Origin: Bradyrhizobium nivariense
GTDB taxonomy: Bacteria; Pseudomonadota; Alphaproteobacteria; Rhizobiales; Xanthobacteraceae
Length of the DNA stretch: 64,000 nt
Assembly (NCBI RefSeq): GCF_029846715.1
Contig: NZ_JARVWW010000008.1
Location: forward strand, 62,001-126,000
Direction: 5' to 3'
Under the pieces are notes generated by a model. That model was not told the origin of the DNA and made no database searches. It worked only from the letters and a program-made list of their open reading frames with translations. The position numbers and the translations under genes are program-made. Below, one piece after another: positions 56,735 to 64,000 of the stretch; within the stretch, counting starts at the first letter, position 1, and each line of letters begins with the position of its first letter.

Positions 56735-57061
56735 ACAACCACGCAAGCGCGGTGCCTCGATTCCGACATTGAAAATTTGGAATGAAGACATCGGCGCGTC
56801 TCATTATCGCACCGGATGATCACGCGAAAATGAGCAGCGTTCGATCCGCCGATCGACGCGGGCGGCCTCGATTGGGGTTTTTGGTACCGCGCTGGTCCCC
56901 CTCTCGAGGCCGCACCTTTTTATCGGCTGCCCCGCCGGACAGCCGACACGTCGAGCACGTGAGCCGAGAAGGGCTACCACGCCTCGGGCGTATGATGAGC
57001 ATCATCTCCATGGACGACGCTCTCAATCTTTAGGAGAACCCCTTCAGCTGCCGATCTCGCC
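56735..57061. other. Intergenic region between convergent anti-sigma and J-protein genes
   Basis: About 330 bp. An 83-codon plus-strand frame at 56782 shows no family likeness and an Arg/Pro/Ser-rich composition, so it is not called. No terminator with a clear U-run was found. Confidence 0.5.
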
Positions 57062-58024
57062 CTAACCGAGCCCGCTACGTGGATTGTAGGGGTGCTGGTC
57101 CCGCCACTTTTCCATCAATGCTTCAAGCTCGGCGTCGTTCCCGTCCGGTAGCATAATCCTGATGGTGACGAAGAGATCCCCGGTTCCGCCAGATTTTGGC
57201 AATCCCTTGCCCTTGAGGCGGAAGGTCCGGCCGCTGGAGGTGTTTTTCGGGACCGACAACTCCACGGCATTGCCGAGGGTGGGCACGCGGACCTTGCCGC
57301 CAAGCACCGCCTCATAGAGCGTGACCGGCAGGTCGATCCTGAGGTCGGCGCCCTCGATCTTGAAAAACGCGTGCGGTGCAACCGTAATCGTGATCAGAAG
57401 ATCGCCTGGCGGATGGCCCTGCGCGGTCTCGCCCTGCCCCTTCAGCCGGATCTGCTGGCCGCTGACGACGCCGACCGGAATCTTGACGTTGAGTTCCTTG
57501 CCTGTCGGCAGCCGGACGCGCTTCTCTCCGCCCTGCACCGACTCTTCCAGCGAGACGGTCATGGCGACGTTCAGGTCGAGATCGACCCCGATCCCGCCGG
57601 TGTCGAATTCGAACTGCCCTGCGCCGCCGGCCCCGGGCCGCGGACGCTGCCCACCGCCGAACATGCTGTTGAGAATGTCCTCGAACGCGCCGCCGCCCTG
57701 ACCAGGGCCCGCGCCGCCAGCGCGGAACGTATAGCTCTCGAACCCGCCGGGACCGGCGCGACCGCGCGCTCCGCCGCCACCCGGAAAACCCTGGAAGCGC
57801 GGCTTGCCGTCGGCGTCGATCTCGCCGCGGTCGAACTGCTTGCGCTTGTCCTCGTCGCCGATGATCTCGTTCGCCGAATTGATCTCGGAGAAGCGCTCGG
57901 CGGCCTTCGGGTCGTCCTTGTTGCTGTCGGGATGATGCTTCTTGGCAAGCTTGCGATAGGCGCTCTTGATCGCGGCAGCATTGGCGCTCCGCGGCACCCC
58001 CAAGACCTCATAGGGGTCGCGCAT
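57062..58024 (-). CDS. DnaJ-class B co-chaperone (CbpA-like)
   Basis: 320 residues. A J-domain with the HPD triplet ([20 protein letters not shown] ... [11 protein letters not shown]) is followed by a Gly/Phe-rich linker (about 75-120) and two C-terminal client-binding beta-domains; the zinc finger of DnaJ itself is absent. It stimulates DnaK ATPase and delivers unfolded clients. It stands alone, without dnaK nearby. Confidence 0.93.
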   Translation of the reverse strand: MRDPYEVLGVPRSANAAAIKSAYRKLAKKHHPDSNKDDPKAAERFSEINSANEIIGDEDKRKQFDRGEIDADGKPRFQGFPGGGGARGRAGPGGFESYTFRAGGAGPGQGGGAFEDILNSMFGGGQRPRPGAGGAGQFEFDTGGIGVDLDLNVAMTVSLEESVQGGEKRVRLPTGKELNVKIPVGVVSGQQIRLKGQGETAQGHPPGDLLITITVAPHAFFKIEGADLRIDLPVTLYEAVLGGKVRVPTLGNAVELSVPKNTSSGRTFRLKGKGLPKSGGTGDLFVTIRIMLPDGNDAELEALMEKWRDQHPYNPRSGLG

Positions 58025-58133
58025 CCGTCACGTCTCCTTCAAGAAATCGAATTGTTCAAAGGGCTCCCCGCCCCACCTGAGCCTCATGTGGGGGGCGAGT
58101 GGTATTTTTGCAACTAGCCTGGTGAAGCGATTC

Positions 58134-58541
58134 CTAGCTCCGCCACGGCTTTAGCGTATGAATCTCCCAACGGCCACGGCTGCTTTGGCAGCCGGCACCC
58201 TGGAGCCAGCTTTCGGTGCCACCGTTGACGTAGCTCGCCAGGAAGTCGCGGCACTTGCGGCCGTCCTCGGCGGCATAGGATTGCGCGATCGGCGTGACCG
58301 AACCGCGCGCCCCGGTTTCCGGATTCTCCCAATGCTGGCTGGAATCCTTGTCGCCCTTGCTGAGGACGTCGGAGGCGGCGTTGCGGGCGAAGGCGAGATC
58401 GGTCTCGGTCGGGGGCGCCTCCTTGGCCAGCATTGCGATCGAGCCGGTGAGGTCGCTGTCGTCGGCCTTGGCGTAGGCACTCTTGTCATTGCGGGAAAAG
58501 CTGCAACCGCCGGTGCCGAGCCCGATCAGAATGATCGTCAT
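58134..58541 (-). CDS. RT0821/Lpp0805-family surface lipoprotein-like protein
   Basis: 135 residues from ATG at 58541, which opens a hydrophobic signal (MTIILIGLGTGGCSFSRNDK) with a possible lipidation Cys. The C-terminal half (HWENPETGARGSVTPIAQSY ... CRDFLASYVNGG) fits the outer-membrane surface antigen family. The ribosome-binding site is weak and a longer upstream frame is open, so the start is uncertain. It is divergent from pdxH. Confidence 0.75.
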   Translation of the reverse strand: MTIILIGLGTGGCSFSRNDKSAYAKADDSDLTGSIAMLAKEAPPTETDLAFARNAASDVLSKGDKDSSQHWENPETGARGSVTPIAQSYAAEDGRKCRDFLASYVNGGTESWLQGAGCQSSRGRWEIHTLKPWRS

Positions 58542-58654
58542 GACGAAGCCGGACGGACGGATCGCCGATAGGCCAACGCGTCCCCATACCCTATATAGGG
58601 CGGTAGCGGACAACAACGCGTTTTGGACCGCGGGACGCAACTCGGACTCCAGAC

Positions 58655-59296
58655 ATGACCGACACGACCTCGATGAAACACCAGACACCCTTAACATCCG
58701 GTGATTTCACCGCCGCCGACGAGCCTTTTGTGCTGTTCGAGACCTGGCTGAACGAGGCGATCAAGAGCGAGCCGAACGATCCGAACGCCATGGCGCTCGC
58801 AACCGTCGACCCGGACGGGCTGCCGGACGTGCGCATGGTGCTGATGAAAGGCTTCGATACCGACGGTTTCGTCTTCTACAGCCACATCGCGAGCCAGAAG
58901 GGCCGCGAACTCGCCGCAAATCCTAAGGCCGCGTTACTTTTTCACTGGAAGTCGCTGCGCCGTCAGGTCCGCATCCGCGGCAACGTGACGCCGGTGACCG
59001 ACGCCGAGGCCGACGCCTATTTCGCCACCCGCCCCAAGCAGGCGCAGATCGGCGCCTGGGCGAGCAAGCAGTCGCAGGAGCTCGAGAGCCGCTTCGCCTT
59101 CGAGCAGGCCATCGCCAAGGTCGCCGCCAAGCACGTCATCGGCGAGGTGCCGCGTCCGCCGGGCTGGAGCGGCTGGCGCATCACGCCGGCGCGTATCGAG
59201 TTCTGGCACGACCGCCCATTCCGCCTGCACGACCGCATCGAATTTCGCCGTGACGCGGCCGGCGAGCCGTGGTCCAAGACGCGGATGTATCCTTAG
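58655..59296 (+). CDS. pdxH: Pyridoxamine/pyridoxine 5'-phosphate oxidase
   Basis: 213 residues, family length. The signatures are [48 protein letters not shown] (FMN binding), [15 protein letters not shown] and the C-terminal WSKTRMYP. It oxidises PNP or PMP to PLP with FMN. PLP is needed by the aminotransferases in this window. An SDR gene follows 20 bp downstream. Confidence 0.95.
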   Translation: MTDTTSMKHQTPLTSGDFTAADEPFVLFETWLNEAIKSEPNDPNAMALATVDPDGLPDVRMVLMKGFDTDGFVFYSHIASQKGRELAANPKAALLFHWKSLRRQVRIRGNVTPVTDAEADAYFATRPKQAQIGAWASKQSQELESRFAFEQAIAKVAAKHVIGEVPRPPGWSGWRITPARIEFWHDRPFRLHDRIEFRRDAAGEPWSKTRMYP

Positions 59297-59316
59297 AGCT
59301 TAGGCCGACCTGAAAG

Positions 59317-60075
59317 ATGTCCATGCCGCATTCGTCCAATGCGCCGCGCCGCACGCTGCTCCTGACCGGTGCGAGCCGCGGCATCGGCCATGCCACCGTG
59401 ATCCGCTTCTCCTCGGCGGGCTGGCGGGTCATCACCTGCTCGCGGCATCCGTTCCCGGAGGATTGTCCCTGGGATGCGGGCCCTGAGGATCACATCCAGG
59501 TCGACCTCGCCACCCCCGCCGACACCACGCGTGCGATCTCCGACATCCGCGACCGCCTCGAAGGCGGCATGCTGCATGCGCTCGTCAACAACGCCGCGAT
59601 CTCGCCGAAGGGCGCCGGCGGCTCCAGGCTCGGCTCGATCGACACCGACCTCGATACCTGGACGCACGTGTTCAACGTCAACTTCTTCGCGCCGATCATG
59701 ATGGCGCGCGGACTGATCGAGGAGTTGAAGGCGGCCAAGGGCTCGGTGGTGAACGTCACCTCGATCGCGGGCTCGCGGGTGCATCCCTTTGCGGGCGCGG
59801 CCTATGCGACCTCCAAGGCCGCACTCGCATCCCTGACACGCGAGATGGCGTCGGATTTCGGCCGCGTCGGCGTGCGCGTCAACGCGATCGCACCGGGTGA
59901 GATCGACACCTCGATCCTGTCGCCGGGCACCGAGAAGATCGTCGAGCAGCAGATCCCGCTGCACCGGCTCGGCACGCCCGACGAGGTCGCCAAGATCATC
60001 TACGTGCTGTGCACGGACACCTCGTCCTACGTCAACGGCGCCGAGATCCACATCAACGGCGGCCAGCACGTTTAG
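59317..60075 (+). CDS. Short-chain dehydrogenase/reductase
   Basis: 252 residues with TGASRGIGHATVIRFS (cofactor loop), NNAAISPKG, Ser in NVTSIAGS, and the YATSK catalytic Tyr-x3-Lys, then NAIAPGEIDTSILSPGTE. It is an NAD(P)-dependent oxidoreductase of the classical SDR type. The substrate is unknown. It is close behind pdxH and probably cotranscribed. Confidence 0.92.
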   Translation: MSMPHSSNAPRRTLLLTGASRGIGHATVIRFSSAGWRVITCSRHPFPEDCPWDAGPEDHIQVDLATPADTTRAISDIRDRLEGGMLHALVNNAAISPKGAGGSRLGSIDTDLDTWTHVFNVNFFAPIMMARGLIEELKAAKGSVVNVTSIAGSRVHPFAGAAYATSKAALASLTREMASDFGRVGVRVNAIAPGEIDTSILSPGTEKIVEQQIPLHRLGTPDEVAKIIYVLCTDTSSYVNGAEIHINGGQHV

Positions 60076-60125
60076 TCTCTCGTCATCGTTCAAAGGCGGT
60101 CAGTTGCGGAGAGTCTGAGAGCGCT

Positions 60126-60755
60126 TCAAGCGGGGCGCTTCCGGCCACGCCGTGGCTGTAACGGCGTCCCCTCATAGAGATCAGCGACCGCACATTGCAG
60201 CCCGAATGCGGGCAGCTTTAATTCGTCGGCCGTACAAAGTGTTTGCGAACTCCAACCACTCGGCGTTCTGGCGTCGAGACGGACCTCCATCCGGTCCTGC
60301 TCGATGATGAGCACCGCTTCGCAGGCCGCATGCGCGAGGTAGATGGTTCGCTTGACGTCGATCCACCTCTTCTCGGTGGCGGGCACCCGCGTGTCGTCAG
60401 TGGCGGAGACGATCTCTGCCAGCAGATAGGCTCGCTCGACGAACCTCTGGTCCGGTTCGTACTCGGCGTCGATGACGGCAACATCCGGCTCAGGGCGGAA
60501 TTCGCCCGACCCGAGTTCGATGCCGGGACGCTGCATTGCGATACGACTCTGATCGTGACTCGCCAGCGCGTCATTGAGCAGACGCTCAAGATTTCCCGCG
60601 ATGCGGTTGTGCGCGATCGTTGGCGGCGTCATCATCATCGGGACACCTCCGACAAGCTCCCAGCGCTCATGGTCCGGACGACCCTCCTGGAACAGGCGGA
60701 AGCGCTCGCCGGACATGCGCCCGGTCCTGGTGGGTTCTTTGATTCCAACACCCAT
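60126..60755 (-). CDS. Uma2-family (DUF820) putative nuclease
   Basis: 209 residues from ATG at 60755 with GGAGA upstream. The restriction-endonuclease-like core is visible: RPDHERWELVGGVPMMMTPP, FRPEPDVAVIDAEY (PD motif), LLAEIVSATDDTR with the E-x-K-like ending ATEKRWIDVKRTIYL. Uma2 proteins are common in cyanobacteria and some Proteobacteria; their role is unclear. Confidence 0.85.
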   Translation of the reverse strand: MGVGIKEPTRTGRMSGERFRLFQEGRPDHERWELVGGVPMMMTPPTIAHNRIAGNLERLLNDALASHDQSRIAMQRPGIELGSGEFRPEPDVAVIDAEYEPDQRFVERAYLLAEIVSATDDTRVPATEKRWIDVKRTIYLAHAACEAVLIIEQDRMEVRLDARTPSGWSSQTLCTADELKLPAFGLQCAVADLYEGTPLQPRRGRKRPA

Positions 60756-60950
60756 CGGCGTCTCCGACGTCACCGCGCGCGAGCCTAATCGGCTCCGCCG
60801 CAAACGCCAATAGAGATAAGAAGGGCTGGCAGGGGACGCCACCGTCCCCGTCAGACGCTACGACCCAATGTGGGGAAGAGCTACGGGAACGGAAGCAAGG
60901 CGATCCAGACAACGCCGCCGCAAGACCTGGATCGCCCTTCCTTCCGTTCC

Positions 60951-61169
60951 TCAATCGACTCGAATTCGACGCGACCGATCGCGCGGCCGCGGAGCGGCCA
61001 CGTCGATTGCAGTCGAGCAGTCGTCGTCGTTCTCACCATCGAGCAGCGGAGCACCACAGTGCCGGCACATGCGCGCCGACATCGACGACGCCTTGCCGTT
61101 CGCCAGGACCTGACGATAGTTCGCCAGATCGATGACGTTGCGGGGCGACGTTATGTGTTTTTCAACCAT
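60951..61169 (-). CDS. Small zinc-ribbon-like hypothetical protein
   Basis: 72 residues. GAGGAA precedes the ATG by 5 bases. The sequence begins VEKHITSPRNVIDLANYRQVL and contains MCRHCGAPLLDGENDDDC, a Cys-x2-Cys with a third Cys 14 residues on, like a half zinc ribbon. The C-terminus is Arg-rich. No named family is known to me, but the strong start signal supports a real gene. It is upstream of the Uma2 gene on the same strand, about 195 bp away. Confidence 0.65.
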   Translation of the reverse strand: MVEKHITSPRNVIDLANYRQVLANGKASSMSARMCRHCGAPLLDGENDDDCSTAIDVAAPRPRDRSRRIRVD

Positions 61170-61355
61170 GGCTGTTCCTCGCGGCTAACACGCTGCTTAT
61201 CGCAGACAAGTTTCGCGCAAACGTTCAGTCCACCGCTCAAATTTTACCGGAGGAATTGGGGCGGCGCGCACACATCGCCGTGCAGCCGCAATCCCGCTCT
61301 ATTCTGCGACACCAGAGACCGTGTCTCTGCGTCCGGCGTAAGGTCTCGGTAGCTA

Positions 61356-62333
61356 TTACAGCCACTTCTTCCACTTGAAGATCCAGTAGGGAACGATCGC
61401 CGCGATCAGCATCAACACCAGCGCGAACGGATAGCCGTGGACCCATTCGAGTTCCGGCATCGACTTGAAATTCATGCCGTAGATCGAGGCGATCAGCGTC
61501 GGCGGCATCAGGACAACGGCCATGACCGAAAACAGCTTGATGATGTTGTTCTGCTCGAGATTGACGACACCGAGCATGGCGTCGAGCACGAAGGTGATCT
61601 TGCTGGAGAGGTAGGAGGCGTGGTCGGTCAGCGAGGAGACGTCGCGCTGCATGGTCTTGAGCTGCTCGCGCATGTCCTTCGACCATTTCACGCCTTCGAC
61701 GATCGCCGAGAGGAAGGTGACGACGCGGCCGATCGACACCAGGCTCTCGCGGACCTTGGAGGTCAGGTCGCCCTTGCGGCCGATCGAGATCAGGATTTGC
61801 GAGTATTGCTTGGCGTGGCCGTGGCGCTCGCTCTCCGGCTCGAAGATGTCATGGGAGACCTGGTCGATGTCGGCGCCGCAGCGTTCCAGAATGTCGGCGC
61901 AGCGGTCGATCACCGCGTCCAGCAGTTCCATCAGCACCATCTCGCCGGTGATGGCCGGCGTGCAGGACCGGGCAAGCTTGGCTTCCACCAGCGCGAAGGG
62001 CTTTGGCTGATCGTAGCGCACTGTCACCAGGCGGTGGTCGCCGAGGATGAAGGTGACCGCCGTGGTCCGCGGCATGTCGGTATCGGATTGGCACATCAGC
62101 GTCGCCGTCATGTAGCGCGCGCTGTTCTCGATATAGAGGCGGCTGGAGATCTCGATCTCCTGCATGTCCTCCCGGGTCGGGATCGCGATCCCCGAGAGCT
62201 TCTCCACGGCCTTGTCCTCGGCCGCGGTCGGGTTGACCAGGTCGATCCACACCGCATGCTCCGGCACCGCCGCAAGATCCTCGACGATGGCCTTCTTCAA
62301 GATGGAGTCGGAGGGAACGAACACAGAAAACAT
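61356..62333 (-). CDS. corA: CorA-family magnesium/divalent cation transporter
   Basis: 325 residues from ATG at 62333 with GGAG 6 bases upstream. A long cytoplasmic helical funnel is followed by two C-terminal helices with the selectivity motif YGMNFKSMPELEW. It carries Mg2+ or related cations through the inner membrane as a pentamer. It is monocistronic, and the Lys/Trp-rich C-terminus KWKKWL fits the family's basic ring. Confidence 0.93.
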   Translation of the reverse strand: MFSVFVPSDSILKKAIVEDLAAVPEHAVWIDLVNPTAAEDKAVEKLSGIAIPTREDMQEIEISSRLYIENSARYMTATLMCQSDTDMPRTTAVTFILGDHRLVTVRYDQPKPFALVEAKLARSCTPAITGEMVLMELLDAVIDRCADILERCGADIDQVSHDIFEPESERHGHAKQYSQILISIGRKGDLTSKVRESLVSIGRVVTFLSAIVEGVKWSKDMREQLKTMQRDVSSLTDHASYLSSKITFVLDAMLGVVNLEQNNIIKLFSVMAVVLMPPTLIASIYGMNFKSMPELEWVHGYPFALVLMLIAAIVPYWIFKWKKWL

Positions 62334-62672
62334 GCACAACTCCAGCAGGGGCCTGCGACAGAGTGACAGCCCTTAGCGCGATTCTGACAAGTTCAAGATG
62401 ACAAGCACATTAACGGCGCGTTTGCATTTGTGGCGGCGCGGTGGCTCAACCGTGACACGGAATCGACAGTCGGGCATCGTTTGCCCCAAAACCAGCCCAA
62501 GACCGCAAAATTTGCGGCAAAAAAGCCACAGGTGAGGTCTCGCATCGCGGGAAAAGGTCCGAAAGGCTGGAATTGTGGCAGATTTCAACGATAATAGGGG
62601 TCAACGGAATCGTGGTCTTTGGGCTTGGCCCAAGCTCCGCGCAAGTTTGTTGTTGTCGATTGGAACCAAATC
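62334..62672. other. Divergent intergenic region between corA and the L,D-transpeptidase gene
   Basis: About 340 bp which should hold two divergent promoters. No riboswitch-like structure, including the Mg2+ types, was recognised upstream of corA. Confidence 0.5.
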
Positions 62673-63359
62673 ATGTCGTCGCTGAAAGTTATGCTGGGTA
62701 TTTTGGCCGCTGGCCTGATGCTGTCGGGCTGCATGCAGGCCACACATTTTGAGGCGACCGACACCAAGGCCTTCAAGCCGAAGGACAAGGAACTCCTTGC
62801 CAAGGTCCGGTACGAGAACACCCCGGTCGCAGAGCCGTTCCGCCGCGCCATCGTCGACTACCATCGCAAGGAATCGCCGGGCTCGATCGTGGTCGATTCC
62901 GACAACCATTACCTCTACTGGGTGATGGATGGCGGCAAGGCGATCCGCTACGGCATCACGGTCGGCGAAGAGGCCATGGCCTGGTCCGGCATCGCCAAGG
63001 TCGGCAGCATGACCGAGTGGCCGGCATGGCATCCGACCCCGGGCGAGATTTCGCGTCTGGGCGTACCGACCTTCGTTGCACCCGGTCCGGACAATCCGAT
63101 GGGCTCGCGCGCGATGTACCTCTACTCGGGCGGCAAGGACACGCTGTTCCGCATCCACGGTACCAACCAGCCGGAATATATCGGCGCCTCGATTTCGTCG
63201 GGCTGTATCCGCATGACCAATGAGGACGCGATCGACCTCTACAGCCGCGTCAAGGTCGGCACGATCGTGGTCGTGCTCGAGCCCAAGCATGGCGACTCGC
63301 CCTACAATTCACGCCTCGCGCTCGGCGGCGGCGGAACTGGCCAGGCGGGCAGCTACTGA
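62673..63359 (+). CDS. L,D-transpeptidase (YkuD) lipoprotein
   Basis: 228 residues from ATG at 62673. A lipobox LMLSGC (lipidation at about residue 17) is followed by a YkuD domain with IHGTNQPEYIGASISSGCIRM, containing the catalytic His and Cys. It cross-links peptidoglycan stem peptides 3-3 or attaches proteins to them in the periplasm. A strong bidirectional terminator follows. Confidence 0.93.
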   Translation: MSSLKVMLGILAAGLMLSGCMQATHFEATDTKAFKPKDKELLAKVRYENTPVAEPFRRAIVDYHRKESPGSIVVDSDNHYLYWVMDGGKAIRYGITVGEEAMAWSGIAKVGSMTEWPAWHPTPGEISRLGVPTFVAPGPDNPMGSRAMYLYSGGKDTLFRIHGTNQPEYIGASISSGCIRMTNEDAIDLYSRVKVGTIVVVLEPKHGDSPYNSRLALGGGGTGQAGSY

Positions 63360-63383
63360 TCCCCTCCTGATCTCTGACATCCA
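63111..63383. other. placeholder corrected in next entry
   Basis: The coordinates of this entry are not meaningful; see the terminator at 63383-63111+ replaced by 63383-63411. Confidence 0.01.
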
Positions 63384-63411
63384 AAAGCGCCGGTTTCACC
63401 GGCGCTTTTTT
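63383..63411. terminator. Bidirectional intrinsic terminator
   Basis: AAAAGCGCCGG / CCGGCGCTTTT form an 11-bp stem around a 5-base loop. There is an A-run on the left and a T-run on the right, so it can stop transcription of both the L,D-transpeptidase gene and the convergent extensin-like gene. The right arm enters the end of the latter's coding region. Confidence 0.92.
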
Positions 63412-64000
63412 GTTGCCGGCTTGTGCGGCTGAGCTTTGTTGCCGTCGACCGCCGACTTGTCCGCAGCCGCAGAGGATTTCTCCGCCACCTCGTCATCAGC
63501 TCCTTGCTTTGCCTCGGGCTTGGCCGCGACCTCACGCGGCGGCGCTTCCTCGGGCCGCTCCGCCGGCAGAAGCGGGGCGACCTGCGGCAGGGGATCCCAG
63601 ACATTCCACTGGCAGATCCGGTAGTCGTTGCGCCGCTGCGCCAGGTCGAGATGGATGTGATCCTCGTGGTACCAGTCCGAGCCGGGGCCGAGCACGGTCG
63701 AAAAGCGCGAGCAGACCGAATGCAGCACGCGCTCGCGCACGTCGCGCGACATGATGCGGTCGGTCAGGCCGATCGACTGCCCGTTGGCGAGCTTGATGGC
63801 GCGGACATCGAGGGCGTTGGCCTTGCCGTGCTCGGACAGCATGGCGCCGACAACGCGGTTGCGGCCACGGCACTCGAAGCTGTCGAAATTGTCGAGATCG
63901 CTGATGGTCGAGCCGAGGCTCGCGGCCAGCGGCACCATGTCCTTGCGCACCCAATCGGCGATCGCCGACGCCATCGTGCAGCGAAGGATCGCCGCTGGCT
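63396..64000 (-). CDS. Extensin-like C-terminal domain protein, 5' end outside the window
   Basis: At least 200 residues are visible. The frame stays open to the window edge, and the family pattern (ILRCTMASAIADWVRKDMVP) begins before the first in-window Met (63974), so the true start lies beyond 64000. The extensin-like domain shows DNFDSFECRGRN, HGKANALDVRAI and WYHEDHIHLDLAQRR, the His/Asp pattern of a zinc peptidase-like fold. A Glu/Ala/Lys-rich disordered tail (about the last 60 residues) follows. It is probably an exported cell-wall protein. Confidence 0.85.
   Translation of the reverse strand, partial: PAAILRCTMASAIADWVRKDMVPLAASLGSTISDLDNFDSFECRGRNRVVGAMLSEHGKANALDVRAIKLANGQSIGLTDRIMSRDVRERVLHSVCSRFSTVLGPGSDWYHEDHIHLDLAQRRNDYRICQWNVWDPLPQVAPLLPAERPEEAPPREVAAKPEAKQGADDEVAEKSSAAADKSAVDGNKAQPHKPATKKRR

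Noticed and set aside
56782..57033. 83-codon plus-strand frame between anti-sigma and J-protein genes
   Set aside because: No family likeness, a Ser/Arg/Pro-rich composition and no convincing ribosome-binding site.
63111..63383. Malformed entry in the feature list with an end before its start
   Set aside because: It is a slip in coordinates. The valid terminator call is 63383-63411; please ignore the malformed entry.

Overview
The window looks like a Bradyrhizobium-type alphaproteobacterial chromosome. Coding density and GC are high, and the core genes are typical of that group: dxs, xseB, tlyA, clpS, aroC, fabI, pdxH and a CbpA-type J-protein. A porin of the Bradyrhizobium/Rhizobiales type is present, and three intergenic palindromes resemble the dispersed repeats of these genomes. 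All family names come from reading the translations. No database search was run.

Region by region. (1) 43-5612 (minus): a PEP-carboxylase-like gene lacking the usual active-site motifs, a PhzS/salicylate-hydroxylase-like flavin monooxygenase and an extra class II DAHP synthase. They look like a small shikimate-linked accessory operon. (2) 6254-18921: a LacI-controlled catabolic locus. One minus operon encodes a taurine/nitrate-type ABC importer and a three-part GMC dehydrogenase (gamma subunit, flavoprotein, cytochrome c). A second encodes an aminotransferase, an MFS transporter and a DadA-like oxidase. A plus-strand gene encodes a 6PGDH-like dehydrogenase. Similar operator-like palindromes lie about 55-65 bp before the first gene of all three units. 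(3) 19178-21779: a porin, then degenerate copies of the PEPC-like gene's 5' end and upstream region, and a DNA-methylase scrap. (4) 21780-30949: a visibly AT-richer island with an eight-gene minus operon and an upstream LysR regulator. (5) 32030-32104: tRNA-Gln, the boundary between accessory and core DNA. (6) 32374-64000: core chromosome, including a fluoride-riboswitch operon (MFS, two CrcB, DUF190).

The most exciting system is the island operon: EctB-like diaminobutyrate aminotransferase, SidA/IucD-type N-hydroxylase, stand-alone cupin, stand-alone methionyl-tRNA-synthetase-like enzyme, IDO-type 2-oxoglutarate dioxygenase, LysE exporter, sarcosine-oxidase-type flavoenzyme and ABM-domain protein. 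N-hydroxylase plus cupin plus MetRS-like enzyme is the set known from actinobacterial hydrazine (N-N bond) synthetases such as those of s56-p1 and formycin/pyrazomycin, where cupin and MetRS-like parts are fused. Here they are separate genes and lysine appears to be replaced by 2,4-diaminobutyrate. I infer a proteobacterial N-N-bond pathway. If the flavin oxidase cleaves the conjugate, aspartate semialdehyde would be released and EctB could recycle it, making diaminobutyrate a regenerating nitrogen carrier.
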